NCBI RefSeq assembly: GCF_024679095.1 | Contig: NW_026111784.1 | Coordinates: forward strand, 69,501-133,500 | Source: Eriocheir sinensis | Lineage: Eukaryota; Arthropoda; Malacostraca; Decapoda; Varunidae | Reading direction: 5' to 3' | Length of the DNA stretch: 64,000 bases | Shown here: piece after piece, positions 37,325 to 47,519 of the stretch | How positions within the stretch are numbered: position 1 is the stretch's first letter | Layout of the letters: the number at the start of each line of letters is the position of its first letter | Notes under the pieces: generated by a model | What the model was told of the DNA's origin: nothing | The model's database searches: none | Seen by the model: the letters and a program-made list of their open reading frames with translations, nothing else | Translations under genes and position numbers: made by a program

Positions 37325-38074
37325 AGAACACAAAGAAAGAACAAACAACAGCAGACCTGCTGGTCCTTACGAGGTTGTTTGTGACAAGCTACACTAACTA
37401 TCTAATCAAAGGTGGAAGATGAAGGACAGCAAAGGCGAAGGCTCCTCCCCACCCCCCATCCCTCCAGCCAAAGCTGGCAGGAAAGGAAAAAGAACCGTGC
37501 AGCATGGAAAAACTGCATGGAATTTATGTAGGAAAGAGGAAAGAACTACCATTACTGCTACCACTAACCGGGCGATAAAAGCGGACAAGGACACCAGTAT
37601 TCAAAAGAACTTAACGTTATTACGACAATGAGTAATATCTTAGTTGCTGGTTGGATTCAAAACACTTGTCTAATCTATTCTTGAAGGCCGTAATTGTTGT
37701 ACTATCAACGACATCACAAGGTAGAGAGTTCCAAACATTAACAACTCGATTGAAGAAGAAGTGTTTAGCTTCGTGCGACGAGAATCTTTTACCACTTATC
37801 TTCAAATTGTGATTTCTTCTTGTTCTATTTGATCGATCAATTGTAAAGTAATCTTCCGCATTAATATCACTGAATCCTTTGAACATTTTAAACACTTCTA
37901 TTAGATCGCCTCGCATTCTTCGTTTTGATAGGCTGAATAAATTTACTTCTTTAAGCCTTTGTTCATATGACAAATTTCTCAACCTAGGAATCATCTTTGT
38001 TACTCTTCGTTGGACCCGTTCCAACTTTTCTATGTCTTTTCTGTAGTAGGGAGACCAAAACTGTACACAGTACA
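37325..38074 (-). pseudogene. CR1/L2-like LINE (LINE B), copy 2, strongly 5' truncated
   Basis: The 3' UTR (37325-37620) and C-terminal coding part (37620-38074) closely match copy 1. Minus-strand protein reads CVQFWSPYYRKDIEKLERVQ, RRVTKMIPRLRNLSYEQRLK and FFNRVVNVWNSLPCDVV before the stop at 37620. The coding frame is cleaner here than in copy 1 (no internal stop). It stops matching at about 38074, where unrelated sequence begins, so the RT core is absent. Confidence 0.87.
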
Positions 38075-38311
38075 GCCCTGCCGCGCTGCCGCTTACCGCC
38101 GCGATTGAGGACACAACACAGTGACCACACAGTTCAATGCACGTGGTCACACTGGACGGTTCTGCCGCGCGGTCGACCACCATGTTTGACGTTGATTTGT
38201 TTATTCAATTAGTGTAATTGTCAGTCTTTCCTCGCCACATATTGCCCTTCTGAACTGTGTGTTTTGTTTGGAGATGTGAGGCCTTAGAGCTTGCAGCCAT
38301 TCGGTAATTAA
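38075..38311. mobile_element. Possible MITE remnant with inverted repeat
   Basis: GTGACCAC (38121-38128) and GTGGTCAC (38143-38150) form an inverted repeat around a 14-base loop. The sequence from TGGTCACACTGGACGG resembles the minus-strand end at 41318 (TGGTGTCACACTGGGCG), including the GCCGCGCGG segment that follows. This suggests a shared DNA-transposon end. Boundaries are unclear. Confidence 0.35.
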
Positions 38312-39316
38312 TATCATAAGAACATCAGAACGTAGGAGTCTGCCAGAGGCTGGTAGGCCTGTACAAGGCAGCCCCTTTGAACCTAAGCTCCCGTGAATCT
38401 AACCCAACCTTATATCACTGTCTATGAATTTATCTAATATATTTATTAATGCAACAATTGTACTGGGACTCACCAAATGACTCCTCAGCCTGTTCCACTC
38501 ATCTACCATTCTTTTAGTAAACCATTTTTTGCCTAGTTCCTTGTTGAATCTGAATTTATCGAGTTTAAACCCATTACTACGTGTCCTACCCGGTTCTCTT
38601 ACCAACATAGGCGGGGTAGGCGGTGGCCAAACTGGTTCGAATCCCCACGCTACCACCTCGGATTTTTCAGTCACCGCCGAGTGGCTTAAAATTACCCACG
38701 TGCTGTCCTGAAGACCACCCAGCATCCCGGACTCTAGAGGAAGCCGTCCAAGCGAATCAAGAACGAGCTCCGGGGGGCAGCATGAGCCAATACAAGATGG
38801 CGGCACTATAAACACTCGCCTGCGTCAGAACGGGATGGGCCGACCATCAGGCCCCACCGCGAAGAAGACTTGGGCCGACCATCAGGCCCCACCGGGAAGA
38901 AGCCTACCGGTGCAATAGGACGCAACATAAAAAAAAAACATAACCTTTTTAGTACCCCCCTTATTACAGCCCTTTATCCATTTATAAACCTCGATCATGT
39001 CTCCACGCACCCTTCGCCTTTCTAGAGAATGCAAGTTTAAATGTGTGAGTCTTTACTCGTATGGAAAGTTTCGTAACCCTTGAATCATCTTAGTCATCCT
39101 TCTCTTTACCGATTCTAGCATTTTTATATCCATTCTATAGTAAGGTGACCAGAACTGAGCCGCATAATCAAGATGAGGTCTAACTAATGCTAAATATAGT
39201 TTGAGGAAGACTTCGGCGCTTGCTTACGCTCCTTGAGATAAAACCCTGTACCCCGTGTGCTCGATTTTTAGCTTGATTGCACTGTGCCCTTGAACTGAGA
39301 TCAGAGCTCACAAACA
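38312..39316 (-). pseudogene. CR1/L2-like LINE (LINE C), 3' part, interrupted by a SINE
   Basis: On the minus strand the 3' end has the ATAAGAACATCAGAACG tail sequence and the GAGTCTGCCAGAGGC terminus seen at 17245. Protein fragments include the C-terminal KKWFTKRMVDEWNRLRSHLV motif. The SINE at 38610-38936 splits it, with AACATA on both sides (38604-38609 and 38937-38942) as target duplication. The upstream part (38943-39316) matches 17493-17911. The RT core is missing. Confidence 0.82.
38610..38936 (+). mobile_element. tRNA-derived SINE, family 1, copy 2 (head deletion)
   Basis: Shares the body of copy 1: GGATTTTTCAGTCACCGCCG, TACCCACGTGCTGTCC, AAGATGGCGGCACTATAAAC, the doubled GGGCCGACCATCAGGCCCCA and an A-rich end. 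Between GGCGGTGGC and GGTTCGAATCCCC about 50 bp is missing, which removes the tRNA-like D and anticodon region and most of box A. Pol III transcription would be impaired. Flanked by the 6-bp duplication AACATA inside LINE C. Confidence 0.88.
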
Positions 39317-39455
39317 CCCACTATTCTCATAAAACTTCTCAAACTTTTCACTAGTTTCCCTCTCAGCATGAAATGGGCGAGCCAAATTTCTCAGACATGT
39401 GGGCTCTTTAAGTAATCCTTCTGTCTCAGGGACACACACAACCTTGAGGTTTAGT

Positions 39456-39780
39456 CCCAGTCACACTTTCACGACAATGACTCCCGGCGCCCTTCCGACA
39501 TCAGACCACGCGCTGACAGTTTTGGAATGTCGCGCTGCTAGACGTACGTAACGACCATCGTTAAGTACATCCCCTTGAGTGCCAACCATAGCCGATGTCG
39601 AAACGACGTTGTTGAGATGGACATCCGACGGCCGTAGCTTATTTGCAACGGGTGACGGATGTCAGGGAGGGCCTCGATTGTTTTTAAATTTCCAAAACTG
39701 TCTGCGTGCGGCCCGACGGTGGGAGGCGTGGTCTGAGTCAGGAAAGCGCCGGGAGTCATTGTCGTGAATGTGTGACAGGG
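39456..39780. mobile_element. MITE with long imperfect terminal inverted repeats (325 bp)
   Basis: Left arm CCCAGTCACACTTTCACGAC continues ATGACTCCCGGCGC and TCAGACCACGC to GACAGTTTTGGAA. The right arm is its reverse complement from TTCCAAAACTGTC to GTCGTGAATGTGTGACAGGG, with about 19 extra bases in the right arm. Arms span roughly 65-85 bp. No transposase frame. Superfamily and target duplication are not clear to me. Confidence 0.75.
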
Positions 39781-39808
39781 GCCTTAGCGCTGCCGCGCGA
39801 CGAAACAT

Positions 39809-41218
39809 AAGAGCATAAGAACATTGGGAAACTGCAAGAGGCCGAGTGACCTATACAGGGCAGCTCCAGAATGTCCCCCACTACTCACGATGGGTGAGGT
39901 GTAGTTTCAGGGGTTACAGATAGAGGCTTGATCCTCATTTACCTTCGGTACGGGCGTACGCTCCAGTACCCTGTCTCCTTACTGCACCCACACCTCACTG
40001 CCACCTGTCATCCTCGTCCATGTAGCTGTCCAGTCTACTCTTAAAACAAGCTATCGTCCCTGCACTATGTGATTGCTGAATCTATTCAATTCCCCCACCA
40101 CCCTATTACTAAACCAATGCTTGTCTATATATCTCCTAAATCTATACCTTTCTAGTTTAAATCCATTATTGCGTGTTCTATCCTGCTGGCTAATTCTCAG
40201 TACTTTACTTATATCGCCTTGTTGTAGCCCTTGACCTATTTGAATACTTCTATCAGATCTCCCCGCACTCTTCGGCTTTTTAGTGAATGTAAGTTTAGAT
40301 GTTTCAGCCTATTTTGGTATGGGAGGTTCCTCAGCCCCTGAATCATCTTGGTCATCCTCCTATGAACTGATTCTAGCAAGTTGATGTCCATTCTGTAGTG
40401 TGGGCACCAAAACTGGACAGCATAATCTAAGTGTGGCCTAACTAACGCTAAATAGAGTCTGAGGATGACCTCTGCACTGCTATTGGTTACCGTCCTGTTA
40501 GTAAAGCCTAATACCTGTTAGCCCTATTCCTCGCACTAATACATTGCTTCCTTAGTTTTAGGTCAGAGTTCACTAACACTCCCACATCCCTTTCACACTC
40601 AGACCTGCCTATCGCTGTGGTGTCTAAACTATACCCGTGTAATGTGTTGCGTGTTCCTACACTAAGTACGCTACACTTGGTGATGTTAAAATTCATCTGC
40701 CATTTCTCTGACCAAGCTGACAGTTTGTTGAGATCCTCCTGCAGTGCTCTAGCATCCTCCCCTGTCCTAATAGCGCGTCCTATTTTGGTGACAGCTGAAA
40801 ATTTACCTATGTCACTAGTTATACCATTGTCTATGTCATTGATGTAGATAATGAATAGAAGCGGGCCTAAAACTGAACCTTGAGGAACCCCAGTGGTAAC
40901 ATTACCCCATTCGGATTTTTTACCGTTAATGGTAACCCTCTGTTTCCTGTCGCTAATCCACGCCTTAATCCAATCAGATACCTTCCTTCTTATTCCATGA
41001 GCCCTGACTTCATTTAACAATCTCTGGTGAGGTACCTTATCGAAGGCCTTACTAAAATCAAGATAAACTACATCATTGCTCTCATCATTGCCAGCTGCCT
41101 CGTATACTTTATTGTAAATGGATAAAAGATTAGTAAGGCACAACTTTCCTTTAATAAACCAATGCTGTGAGTCGTGAATTAAATTATGTCTGACACTATG
41201 GTCCTTCCAAACTTCCAA
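39809..41218 (-). pseudogene. CR1/L2-like LINE (LINE D) with inactivated RT catalytic box
   Basis: A 236-codon minus frame (41218-40508) carries RT motifs VVYLDFSKAFDKVPHQRLLN, GVPQGSVLGPLLFIIYINDI and LNKLSAWSEKWQMNFN. The catalytic FADD/YADD position reads FSAV (40790-40801), losing both aspartates, so it cannot polymerise. The C-terminal part follows in other frames to about 39960. The 3' end at about 39809 has the CATAAGAGCATAAGAACATT tail (plus strand), marking the 3' terminus. The 5' end near 41218 lies beside a MITE-like end. A related but distinct subfamily from LINE C. Confidence 0.87.
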
Positions 41219-41224
41219 AGCGTG

Positions 41225-41318
41225 ACATGGTACTGCTTAGACAGCGCCGCCGCCCTTCTCCACCCAGCGGTTTTGCCGCACGGCGAAATCGCCCAGTGTG
41301 ACACCAGCCTAACGGTCA
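41225..41318. mobile_element. DNA-transposon end or MITE fragment
   Basis: On the minus strand GGCTGGTGTCACACTGGGCG begins an end-like sequence followed by GCCGTGCGGCAAAACCGC, resembling the sequence at 38143-38175. No matching second end was found at the other side. Confidence 0.35.
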
Positions 41319-41504
41319 GCCAAGGCAGGTGCGTGTGGATGGTACTTGGGCACGCTTTGAAATGGTAGCCACGAAGAAAGTTGTTAGTCTTCACTTTGCC
41401 CTGTGTTGGTTATTAGATAAGATTGTTACGTGGTTGTCGCTGTAATGTTTTGTCTGTCGCGTGGTCTCAGTTAACATATATTGCAAACTCCCGCCATTTC
41501 CTTT

Positions 41505-41603
41505 CATCATCATCATCGTCATCATCACCATCATCATCATCATCATCATCATCATCGTCATCATCACCATCATCATCATCATCATCATCATCGTCATCAT
41601 CAC

Positions 41604-41634
<31 letters not shown>

Positions 41635-41645
41635 GTCATCATCAC

Positions 41646-41685
<40 letters not shown>

Positions 41686-41690
41686 TCATT
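41505..41690. repeat. (TCA)n trinucleotide array with periodic variants
   Basis: ATCATC repeats punctuated by regular CGTCATCATCACC blocks about every 48-57 bp, so a trinucleotide repeat has itself been tandemly duplicated. Ser, His, Ile or Met runs in the frames are shadows. Confidence 0.97.
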
Positions 41691-41852
41691 TCTTAGGCGA
41701 CACAACCTTGCCGAGTCCGAGTTTTGAAGGAGCTTGCTTTATGTGATGCTTGGACTTATTTATGTTCAGTTAATCATTTATTTATTCGTGTTTATTTATT
41801 TGTTTATTTGAAATTTAAAGCACAAAACTCTGCCTATTTACTTATCTGTTTA

Positions 41853-42210
<358 letters not shown>

Positions 42211-42277
<67 letters not shown>
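42211..42277. repeat. (CA)n microsatellite at the SINE 3' end
   Basis: CA repeat of about 67 bp followed by about 14 A residues. Confidence 0.98.
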
Positions 42278-42281
<4 letters not shown>

Positions 42282-42304
42282 AAAAAAAAAACAGGTGTAT
42301 GTAG

Positions 42305-42308
<4 letters not shown>

Positions 42309-42375
<67 letters not shown>
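42309..42375. repeat. (GA)n microsatellite
   Basis: Uninterrupted GA repeat of about 67 bp. Confidence 0.98.
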
Positions 42376-42378
<3 letters not shown>

Positions 42379-42480
42379 TTGAGTCAGTGAAGTCAAATTA
42401 TCGTTTGTCGGGTTCATTTATTTTCTTGGGTCTCGTACAGTGGGTCACAGGCGAGGCTGTTTGCTTTGGTTAGCAGACGG

Positions 42481-42840
42481 TTCACCTCCACCACCACCAC
42501 CAACAACAACAACAACACCAGCACCACCCTCACCACCACCACCACCACTATCGCCACCACCACCACCACCACCACCACCACCTCCACCACCACCACCACC
42601 AGCACTATCGCCACCACCACCACCACCACCATTGCCACCGCCACCACCACCACCACCACCACCACCACCTCCTCCACCACCACCAACAACACCACCCTCA
42701 CCACCACCACCACCATCGCCACCACCATCGCCGCCACCACCACCACCACCATCGCCACCACCACCACCACCATCATCGCCGCCACCACCACCACCACCAG
42801 TACCTCGATCAACATCATCAACGCCAACAATAACAACAAC
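42481..42840. repeat. (CAC/CCA)n trinucleotide array
   Basis: Imperfect CCACCA repeats with AACAAC, ATCGCC and CCTCC interruptions over 360 bp. Poly-Pro, poly-Thr and poly-Gly frames result from the repeat. Confidence 0.96.
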
Positions 42841-42855
42841 AAAACCGTCCATCAT

Positions 42856-43140
42856 TAGTCAGGCAGTCAGTAAGTCTGCCAGGTAGTTAGTCAGTTAGCT
42901 AGTCAGTCAGCCAACCAGTAGGTACAGTCATTCATCAATCAGTTAAAGCCAGTCAGCTTGTCAGGTAGTCAATCACTTAATCAGTCAGTTGGTCGATTAG
43001 TCATCCGGTTAGTCCTTCAGTTATCCAATCAGTCATTCAGTCAACCAATCAGTGTATCAGCTAGTCAATCAGGGAGTCAATGAGTGAGTGAGTGTATCGG
43101 GGAGTGAGTGAGTGAATCAGTCAGTCACTCAGTCAGCAAG
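42856..43140. repeat. Degenerate (AGTC)n tetranucleotide tract
   Basis: Dense CAGTCAGT, TAGTCAGTTAG, CAATCAGT and GAGTGAGT variants over 285 bp; an old decayed tetranucleotide array. Confidence 0.9.
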
Positions 43141-43760
43141 TCCCCCCGCCGCACCGTGAGGACAAATAATCATTAAAACAGTGTACCATTGAAGTGCCCC
43201 GCCGCGATGACTGCCTAACCTAGCTGATCGTGAAGGATTGCTCTCCCGCGGCGACGAGAAAACACAGCAAGACCACGCGACGGAGACCCGGCAAGACGAA
43301 GGGGAAGACGAAGATTATGATGAGGAAAAAGAAAAAAGAAGAAAAAGAAGATGAAGAAGAAAAACAGATGATGATGTAAAACAGATGAAGGATAACATGA
43401 ATCAGAAGAAAAAAATAGAAATAGAAGAAGAAAAAGACGAAAGTTAAGAAAAAGGAGAAAATGATGATAATAATAATGATGACGATTAGGAGGAGGAGAA
43501 GGAGGAACACGGCGGGCGGATGGATAGGTGGGGTGGAGGGATTTAAAGGTTGGGTTGAGTGGGTTGGGAGCATGTTGGAGTGGATATGGGTGGGGGTAGG
43601 TGGACAGGGGTGGGTGAGGTGCTGTGGGGGTGGATGCATGGGAGAGGGCATTTTGGGTGAGCAGGGGTGTGGAGACGGGCATTTTGATAGGTAGTGGTTG
43701 AACGGTGGTTAGGTGGGTGGGGTAGAGGTAAGCTGGGTGGGTAGGCCAGATGGGTGGATT
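43141..43760. other. No gene recognised; purine-rich then G-rich tracts
   Basis: GAAGAAAAAGAAGATGAAG-type purine tract (about 43300-43505), then GGGTGGGTGGGG-like sequence (about 43560-43760). Open frames are compositional on both strands. Confidence 0.5.
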
Positions 43761-43780
43761 GGGAAGGGGTGGGGTGGGGG
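43761..43780 (+). other. Strong G-quadruplex motif
   Basis: GGGAAGGGGTGGGGTGGGGG has four G-runs of at least three with loops of one or two bases, the canonical pattern for a stable quadruplex. It lies about 105 bp before the candidate splice acceptor at 43884. Confidence 0.8.
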
Positions 43781-43884
43781 CAATAATCATTTCGGGGAGG
43801 GCGGGGGTGGGCGGGGTGGGGTGCTGTGGGGTGAGCCTGTGTGCGTTGTTCCTCTACCACAGCGTCTCTTTGTCCTGTCCGCAG

Positions 43885-43939
43885 GTTGGCGTCGTGACGC
43901 AGAGCACAGGCTGGTGTGTGGGGGACGGGGCGGCGCAAG
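43885..43939 (+). CDS. Candidate internal coding exon, 55 bp
   Basis: A pyrimidine-rich tract with a consensus acceptor (TCTTTGTCCTGTCCGCAG, ending 43884) precedes the segment. A strong donor (CAAG|GTAAGG, at 43939/43940) follows it. Frame 1 reads VGVVTQSTGWCVGDGAAQ; a second frame reads WRRDAEHRLVCGGRGGA. Composition is GC- and CpG-rich, unlike the AT-rich surroundings, and a CpG-rich stretch follows to 44530. No domain is recognised, and neighbouring exons are not apparent. It is the only non-transposon coding candidate I would follow up. Confidence 0.35.
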
Positions 43940-44565
43940 GTAAGGAAAGGGCTGATCCACACAAGATCCACACACTCCTCCACCCATCTAGCCACCCATG
44001 TCCCTCCTCCCTACATCTATCCACCTCTCTCTCCCTTCTTCCATTTTTTTATTTTTTATTTACGTGCTGTCCCCCATGCATTCATCCACGTCCACCTCCC
44101 TCAACCCTTCTTTCTTTTATATTTCGTGTCATCTCTTTGCCCTGCTCTATCCACACCGTCTGTCCCCCTCCTTCCATGCGTCCAGCTCTCCTTCCTTCCC
44201 CTCGCCCATACAAGTCGCTCCTATCACCCACTCTCACACTGTCTCTCTCCCTCCCTCCGTGAAGGCAGTCGGGGGCGAAGCCATCTTGGGGGTGACGCGC
44301 GGCGGGCGACGGCGAGGAGGGTGCCGGGCCTGACGTTCCCGCTCCTTTCCTCCCGCCTCTCCCGGTGCTCGTTCATTTTTGTCGTTTGTTATCATGTGTT
44401 GTGGTGATAGAGGGGCCGCCACGGGGACGCACCTCCCCCGCCCCGCCCCACTCCGCCCCGTGCCCCGTATTCCTGGCATGAGATAACTTAGCAAGTTTGT
44501 TCGTAACCGTCGTGCGGCGAACACTTGGCGAGACGACGAGCGAAAAATAGTGTATCTGTCAGTGT
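43940..44565. other. No gene recognised; CpG-rich segment
   Basis: Pyrimidine-rich to about 44260, then CpG-dense sequence (GACGCGCGGCGGGCGACGG; GGGACGCACCTCC; CCCCGCCCCGCCCCACTCCG with SP1-like GC boxes) to about 44530. It could be a promoter or first-exon CpG island, but there is no transcript evidence. Confidence 0.4.

Positions 44566-44636
<71 letters not shown>
44566..44636. repeat. (GT)n microsatellite
   Basis: Uninterrupted GT repeat of about 70 bp, followed by T and G homopolymers. Confidence 0.99.
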
Positions 44637-44637
<1 letters not shown>

Positions 44638-44771
44638 ATTTTTTTTTTGGGGGGGGGGGAGCGGAGCAGCATGTTAGGGCTACTACATATATTATTTTTC
44701 AGATTTTTCCTTAGTGATCTTTCTCATAATAATAAAAAGAGTATAACTTTCCAAACGCGACAGAGGGTGCA

Positions 44772-44962
44772 TTTTTTTTACGTCTCCGCCTATTGCGTCC
44801 GGGGTGATGGGTGGTCTTCAGGACAGCATGTGGGTAGTTTTTTTTAAGCCACTCGGCGGTGACTGAAAAAATCCGAGGTGGTAGCGTGGGGATTCGAACT
44901 CGTGTCGTCCATCACGTGGTGAATGTGGGCCCAGCACGCTACCACTTCAGCCACCGCCTACC
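44772..44962 (-). mobile_element. tRNA-derived SINE, family 1, copy 3 (internal deletion)
   Basis: On the minus strand the head is complete: GGCGGTGGCTGAAGTGG (box A side), then ACGAGTTCGAATCCCC (box B, 44888-44901), then the body to GACCACCCATCACCCCGGA. It then jumps to the 3'-terminal CGCAATAGGC...GACGT and about eight A residues (44772-44779). About 190 bp of body is missing. It confirms the family's 5' and 3' ends. Confidence 0.82.
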
Positions 44963-45261
44963 TACTGGATAAACGTTTGCTCCTATTGGATAAACGTTTG
45001 CTGTGACTGAGTAAACGTTCCCGGTATTATCCAAATGTAACGTTCCTATTTATTTTGCCCTTGAGCTGCTTCCCCGCCTTGCTTTAAAAAATGTTATCTT
45101 GTCCTTCCTCTGTCCCTTACCAGCGAATGTACGTGGTGAGGAGGACTGGAGGTGGAGGTGGATTCTTTCTAGATCTTCTTTAGGGAGTGGAGATGGAGTG
45201 GAGGTGGAGGTGAAGGGAGGGGTCGCCGCCATCCGTCAGAGGCGCTAATGACACTGTAAAC
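44963..45261. other. No gene recognised; small duplication
   Basis: GGATAAACGTTTGCT occurs twice in tandem (about 44966 and 44988), beside the SINE. Confidence 0.4.
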
Positions 45262-46018
45262 AACCTCTGCCTTACCTCCTCCTCCTCCTCCTCCTCCTCC
45301 TCTCCATCACCTCATCTTCTTGAACTGACGGTTACCTCGTTTACCTCCTCCTCCTCCTCCTCCTCCTCTCCATCCCCTCATCTTCTTGAACTGACGGTTA
45401 CCTCGTTTACCTCCTCCTCCTCCTCCTCCTCCTCCTCCTCCTCTCCATCCCCTCATCTCCTTGAACTGAAGGCTACCTCGTTTACCTCCTCCTCCTCCTC
45501 TTCATCACCTCATCTTCTTGAACTGTCGGTTACCTCGTTTACCTCCTCCTCCTCCTCCTCCTCCTCTCCATCCCCTCATCTTCTTGAACTGACGGCTACC
45601 TCGTTTACCTCCTCCTCCTCCTCTCCATCACCTCATCTTCTTGAACTGTCGGTTACCTCGTTTACCTCCTCCTCCTCCTCCTCCTCCTCCTCTCCATCAC
45701 CTCATCTTCTTGAACTGACGGTTACCTCGTTTACCTCCTCCTCCTCCTCCTCCTCCTCCTCTCCATCACCTCATCTTCTTGAACTGACGGTTACCTCGTT
45801 TACCTCCTCCTCCTCCTCCTCTCCATCCCCTCATCTTCTTGAACTGACGGCTACCTCGTTTACCTCCTCCTCCTCCTATCCATCCCCTCATCTTCTTGAA
45901 CTGACGGTTACCTCGTTTACCTCCTCCTCCTCCTCTCCATCACCTCATCTTCTTGAACTGACGGCTACCTCGTTTACCTCCTCCTCCTCCTCCTCCTCTC
46001 CATCACCTCATCTTCTTG
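45262..46018. repeat. CTC-rich minisatellite, left part
   Basis: About 11 units of 55-80 bp: TTGAACTGACGGTTACCTCG, TTTACCTC, (CTC)4-11, then TCCATCACCTCATCTTC. Length varies by the number of CTC steps. Most units end CATCTTCTTG. The array is cut mid-unit at 46018 by the LTR element and resumes at 55106. Confidence 0.95.
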
Positions 46019-46394
46019 TGTAACGGGCTTGTCGGGGGGCGTTTAAAGGGTGTTGATTAAGACTTCAGCTTCCTTAAGGCGAATTATATTCGTAGCCTTT
46101 ATGTACAAGAAGCGACGGAGCGAGAGCGACTGTCGTTGTGTGTCAGTCGGACTCTCGTGAAGGAGTGGCGAGTTACAGGTTGGAAAATAATGGTTACAAT
46201 TGGTCACGTATGTCAAGGTGACCTCCACGCACCATCGGAGTGCTAAGTATACAAAACTGAGACGGTAAACACTGACGGACGACATTCCTATAAGGTGGCG
46301 TGATCTATCTGTCGTGGGTTTTTCCATTGACAATTGTATGCCTAATTCGTGGTGATATTAAATAATAATAATACATTGATATCCTACTATAACA
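46019..46394 (-). repeat. 3' LTR of the env-bearing gypsy element (376 bp)
   Basis: Plus strand begins TGTAACGGGCTTGTC and ends CTACTATAACA. Identical to 54729-55105 except around 46315 (GGGTTTTTCC versus GGGGGTTTTCC: one substitution and one inserted G). It carries promoter and polyadenylation functions in such elements; no clear TATA box is seen, and TCAGT-type initiator motifs are present. Confidence 0.96.
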
Positions 46395-46782
46395 CTGCTC
46401 GGTCACCTACCAGTGATCGCGACCTCGCGATATATAAAAATCGAAATAGCAGTCTAGGTACCATGAACATACATAGTGGGAGTTTGTCAAGCAGACTGCC
46501 TATGATACAATTATATTAAAACACTGGCTATGTAAGAACAGATGTGGAATTATAATATAAATAGGGAGAGGGAAACCACAACGTGTGTGACATGAAACAT
46601 AAGAAACCTCTCAAAAGATAAATATAAGGACACATGTATAAGAAACTATCAACTGGCATAGTTACAGACAATGAAACGTTGATCTAGCCCCTAAAAAAAA
46701 ATACAGTAGTGAAACACAGTACAATGTTAAGTATAGGAGCAGCCAGGTTTCTGTCCCCTGACTTGTCTGAGAAAAGGAAAAA
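46395..46782 (-). other. Element 3' untranslated region
   Basis: Non-coding stretch between the env end and the 3' LTR. No long polypurine tract is obvious immediately before the LTR; the minus strand reads GGTAGGTGACCGAGCAG up to the boundary. Confidence 0.6.
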
Positions 46783-46977
46783 CTACCTTGCCAGTGGCCT
46801 CCCTGCATCCAGTCGCCGTGTCTGCACAACCAAATAATCGTGCAGGACAGAGTTTCTCCTAATAAGGTAGCACATGACGACGAGACTGACGAACATCAGA
46901 AACATTGGTACAAAATCCAGGGTACAGGTAGGGAAGATGCAAATAATCAGGCAGCGTTTCCTCCAGGGTTTCCGCAA
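46783..46977 (-). pseudogene. env C-terminus: transmembrane anchor segment
   Basis: A minus frame of 64 codons contains a hydrophobic span (FVPMFLMFVSLVVMCYL) followed by basic RR and a short cytoplasmic tail, the expected membrane anchor of an F-type envelope protein. It is out of frame with the segment upstream, with the join near 46930-46960. Confidence 0.75.
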
Positions 46978-47074
46978 ACTCTGTTTTGTTCGCGAAAGAC
47001 AATGAATTAAGGGAATTAGTCACATACGAGATGCTGGAGAAATGAATGTCATCGAGAGACCGTAGAGGAAACAC
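46859..47074 (-). pseudogene. env, membrane-proximal segment
   Basis: A minus frame that follows the middle env segment and precedes the transmembrane frame (for example SSISYVTNSLNSL, then EFAETLEETLPDYLHLPYLY). Its open frame continues upstream of the first ATG to about 47220, so a single shift joins it to the previous segment. Confidence 0.65.
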
Positions 47075-47132
47075 TCGATGGGAAATATTGGCCGTAAAAA
47101 CCAGACGAATCCGGGACGGGTACGTTGTTATG

Positions 47133-47519
47133 TTAGTGGAGCGGATATAGCATGCTTCCGCTATGGCATAGTGACCAGTAACCCGTTGATAAGTGGTACC
47201 CTCCGGGCAGATGACCGATACATAGAAGGACTGAGGAAATAAAATAATGCAGACCCTGAAAGTTCTTATGGAAAACAGGCGTTGGTGTTAGCTGCTTGTA
47301 AGGGCACAGGGAAAGAGCGTCAGACGCGTTCACGCGGGTGAGGGCGATCTCGCATACCCCTCCCCGAACTGGAAGGAAGGCAAAGAGAGACGCAGAGCAA
47401 TAGAATCGCCCGAAGACCGTCTCCTTGCAATACTGCAAGAGTGAGTAGCTACCCGTTGAATACAGAGCGAAATCCTTCGCGATTAGAACAAGAGACGGGG
47501 ACGTGTCCAGGGCCAACAC
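47133..47519 (-). pseudogene. env, middle cysteine-containing segment
   Basis: This minus frame overlaps the end of the main env frame and continues the ectodomain, with several cysteines (LLQYCKET, RFYCSAS, GGVCEIAL, LCPYK) as usual in the membrane-distal part of F-like proteins. A frameshift near 47490 separates it from the main frame, and another near 47220 ends its useful part. Confidence 0.75.

Noticed and set aside
42211..42277. Telomere-like or centromere-defining sequence anywhere in the window
   Set aside because: No TTAGG-type arrays occur; satellites 1 and 2 could be pericentromeric, but nothing in the sequence alone shows it.
42440..42886. Proline-, threonine- or glycine-rich proteins over 42440-42886
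   Set aside because: All frames on both strands are open because of the CAC/CCA trinucleotide repeat.
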